From: an uncultured Porphyromonas sp.
GTDB lineage: Bacteria; Bacteroidota; Bacteroidia; Bacteroidales; Porphyromonadaceae
DNA: 44,641 bases
Assembly (NCBI RefSeq): GCF_938039215.1
Contig: NZ_CALHVI010000024.1
Span: forward strand, 1 to 44,641
Direction: 5' to 3'
Shown here piece by piece: positions 43,374 to 44,641 of the stretch. Both the position numbers and the translations under genes were made by a program. The stretch's first letter is position 1; each line of letters opens with the position of its first letter. The notes beneath the pieces are model-generated. The model searched no databases, was not told the origin of the DNA, and worked only from the letters and a program-made list of their open reading frames with translations.

Positions 43374-43459
43374 AAACCTACTGTGGATCGCCTCACCGAC
43401 CTACTGTAGGTCGGTCGACCGACCCACAGTAGGTTTTTTCGGCGACCTACCGTAGGTCG
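43374..43459 (+). repeat. 86-bp four-palindrome intergenic element, copy 10
   Basis: Units at 43374-43390, 43397-43413, 43420-43436 and 43443-43459; spacers CCTCAC, GTCGAC and TTTCGG. The left flank GAGCCCCCAAATA is shared with copies 1 and 9 (inverted) and 4. Units 1 and 3 pair at 16 of 17 positions. It lies between divergent hemL and HAD promoters and is followed at once by a second palindrome cluster. Confidence 0.95.
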
Positions 43460-43465
43460 CAAAAA

Positions 43466-43530
43466 GACCCCATTCATGGGTCACCCGAGTTAGCCATCAT
43501 GGGTCGTCCGAGGACCCCATGAATGGGTCC
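43466..43530. repeat. Second palindrome cluster (GACCCCATnnATGGGTC type)
   Basis: Two 17-19-bp near-palindromes, GACCCCATTCATGGGTC (43466-43482) and GGACCCCATGAATGGGTCC (43512-43530), with a half copy CATCATGGGTC between them (43497-43507). They share GACC/GGTC ends with the 86-bp element but have a different core, and this is the only such cluster seen in the window. Confidence 0.75.
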
Positions 43531-43568
43531 CTTCGTCCCCCTATGATCCCCCTCTCCCGAGAGGTGCA

Positions 43569-43576
43569 TATCTTTG
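43569..43576 (+). promoter_or_regulatory. -7 promoter box for the HAD phosphatase gene
   Basis: TATCTTTG, about 107 bp before the ATG. The leader has no recognised RNA motif. Confidence 0.5.
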
Positions 43577-43682
43577 TCATCCCGAAGCATCGCCCCGCCT
43601 CCCCCAGCTGAGCCAAGGCGAGCGCAACATATCCACCCTTGGGGCGGTTCTCTTTACACTAAGACACAGACATATAGAATAG

Positions 43683-44492
43683 ATGAGACTACTTGCACTA
43701 GACATTGATGGGACGCTGATCACCAAGGAGCATGTACTGACCGACACCGTACGTGAGGCCTTGCTCCGAGTCCAGCACGACTATGACACCCGCCTGATCC
43801 TCGCTTCGGGTCGCCCTACCCCTGCCCTCCGACAGTTCGCCGAGGCACTCCAGCTAGCCGACAATAAGGGCTACCTCATGCCCTTCAACGGCGGGAAGAT
43901 CATCGACGCTGCGACGGGTCACGTGCTCAGCTCACAGCTCCTCGATGACGATCTCATCCCCGAGGTCTATGCGCTGACTCAGGAGTTCGGTGTGAACATC
44001 CTGACCTACACCGAAGAGTGCATCCTCAGCGAGCAGGAGAATGACCCCTACGCTGAGAAGGAGGTCGTCCTCACGGGCATGCCCCTTCGCAAGGTAAGTA
44101 GCTTCATCGGTGCTGTCGATGAGCGTCTTCCCAAGTGCCTTGCCGTAGGCCCGCTGGAGAAGCTCATTCCCCTAGAAGCGGCCATCAAGGAGCGTCTCGG
44201 TGATCGTGTAGGGGCTTTCCGCTCCAGCGACTACTTCCTTGAGATCGTCCCCCTCGGGGTGAATAAGGGCAGTTCGCTTGCTCGCCTCCTCGATGTCCTC
44301 GGTAGGACTCCTGCCGACCTCACCGCCATCGGTGACAACTACAATGACCTAGAGATGATCCAGCTGGCCGGTATGGGTGTCGCCATGGGCAATGCCCCCG
44401 AAGACATCCGTCAGCAAGCGAACTTCGTCACCAAGACCAACAACGAAGACGGCATCGCCTACGCCCTCGACCGCCTCTTCTTCGACAAGTAA
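43683..44492 (+). CDS. Cof-type HAD-superfamily hydrolase
   Basis: Small-molecule phosphatase of the HAD superfamily, Cof/IIB subgroup; members act on sugar phosphates and related metabolites. 269 residues, cytoplasmic. Motif I DIDGT (nucleophile D7, acid D9) is at the N-terminus, motif II is LASGRP, a type-C2 cap follows (about 85-190), then motif III Lys in VNKGSSLARLLD and motif IV IGDNYNDLEMIQLAGMGVAMGNAPEDIRQQANFVT. The substrate cannot be assigned. Monocistronic, with its own promoter and terminator. Confidence 0.93.
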   Translation: MRLLALDIDGTLITKEHVLTDTVREALLRVQHDYDTRLILASGRPTPALRQFAEALQLADNKGYLMPFNGGKIIDAATGHVLSSQLLDDDLIPEVYALTQEFGVNILTYTEECILSEQENDPYAEKEVVLTGMPLRKVSSFIGAVDERLPKCLAVGPLEKLIPLEAAIKERLGDRVGAFRSSDYFLEIVPLGVNKGSSLARLLDVLGRTPADLTAIGDNYNDLEMIQLAGMGVAMGNAPEDIRQQANFVTKTNNEDGIAYALDRLFFDK

Positions 44493-44517
44493 CTGCCATC
44501 CCCTCCCCCAAGACACC

Positions 44518-44562
44518 GCCCGGGCTCAGCCTCTCTATCGAGACGCTGAGCCCGGGCTATTT
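44518..44562 (+). terminator. Terminator of the HAD phosphatase gene
   Basis: Arms GCCCGGGCTCAGC (44518-44530) and GCTGAGCCCGGGC (44545-44557), followed by TATTTCT. Confidence 0.75.
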
Positions 44563-44641
44563 CTACACGAGTCGAATAGCCGCTCTAGCTAATATCCCAA
44601 AGATATATCCCCCTTGACCACTCCTAATAAAGCTTTCTCTC

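Noticed and set aside
1..43459. Possible CRISPR array, because of short palindromic repeats with regular spacers.
   Set aside because: Spacers are only 6 bp, often the same between copies, each array has four units, copies are scattered, and no cas genes are present.
44598..44605. Minus-strand TATCTTTG near the right edge of the window.
   Set aside because: It faces the HAD terminator with no gene or clear RNA downstream; the -33 is absent and the context is cut by the window end.

Overview
The window looks like a chromosomal stretch from a member of the Bacteroidota, most likely a saccharolytic Porphyromonas or close relative. The signs are the Bacteroidota-type -7 box (TAnnTTTG) in front of most transcription units, a tmRNA whose tag reads GENNYALAA (as I recall, the tag reported for Porphyromonas), meso-diaminopimelate dehydrogenase, a DUF2723/TMEM260-like membrane protein, single-chain PurL, and a GC-rich genome with long stop-poor shadow frames. 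No phage, insertion sequence, plasmid or CRISPR genes were seen. The species is an inference; no 16S gene is present.

Layout. Positions 1-7.4 kb, minus strand: miaB, a DUF2723 membrane protein with a polysaccharide deacetylase, and an APH-fold sugar-kinase-like protein. 7.4-8.1 kb: a small outer-membrane barrel (minus). 8.6-13.6 kb, plus: M23/LysM peptidase and purL, then tRNA-Cys. 14.2-18.0 kb, plus: a secreted GH2 beta-galactosidase and a THUMP-like methyltransferase. 18.2-22.1 kb, minus: ddh-lgt-flavodiiron protein-nagB. 22.5-27.5 kb, minus: hflX-hemH-alpha-fucosidase-LMW phosphatase. 27.9-34.8 kb, plus: a lipoprotein and a giant alpha-2-macroglobulin-like protein. 35.2-39.0 kb, plus: an orphan XRE regulator, ssrA and a GH2 beta-mannosidase. 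39.3-43.2 kb, minus: hemL-prmA-PafA-like phosphatase. 43.7-44.5 kb, plus: a Cof-type HAD phosphatase.

Functionally it mixes housekeeping (tRNA and ribosome modification, trans-translation, purines, tetrapyrrole, lipoprotein and cell-wall precursors) with secreted glycan degradation (beta-galactosidase, alpha-fucosidase, beta-mannosidase) and amino-sugar use (nagB, possibly the APH-fold kinase). This fits a host-glycan forager.

The most striking feature is not a gene. Ten copies (nine complete, one cut by the window start) of an 86-bp element lie between transcription units, about one per 4.5 kb. Every complete copy has four 17-bp near-palindromes (consensus CGACCYACNGTRGGTCG) separated by exactly 6 bp, so the units recur every 23 bp. 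Spacer sequence varies but spacer length does not. The copies carry AAACC/GGTTT end units, partly conserved flanks and an apparent direction. Two copies identical over 96 bp flank the XRE gene as direct repeats. A different GACCC/GGGTC palindrome cluster follows one copy. A second item of interest is an orphan promoter plus intrinsic terminator at 1629-1738, which predicts a small RNA of about 75 nt.
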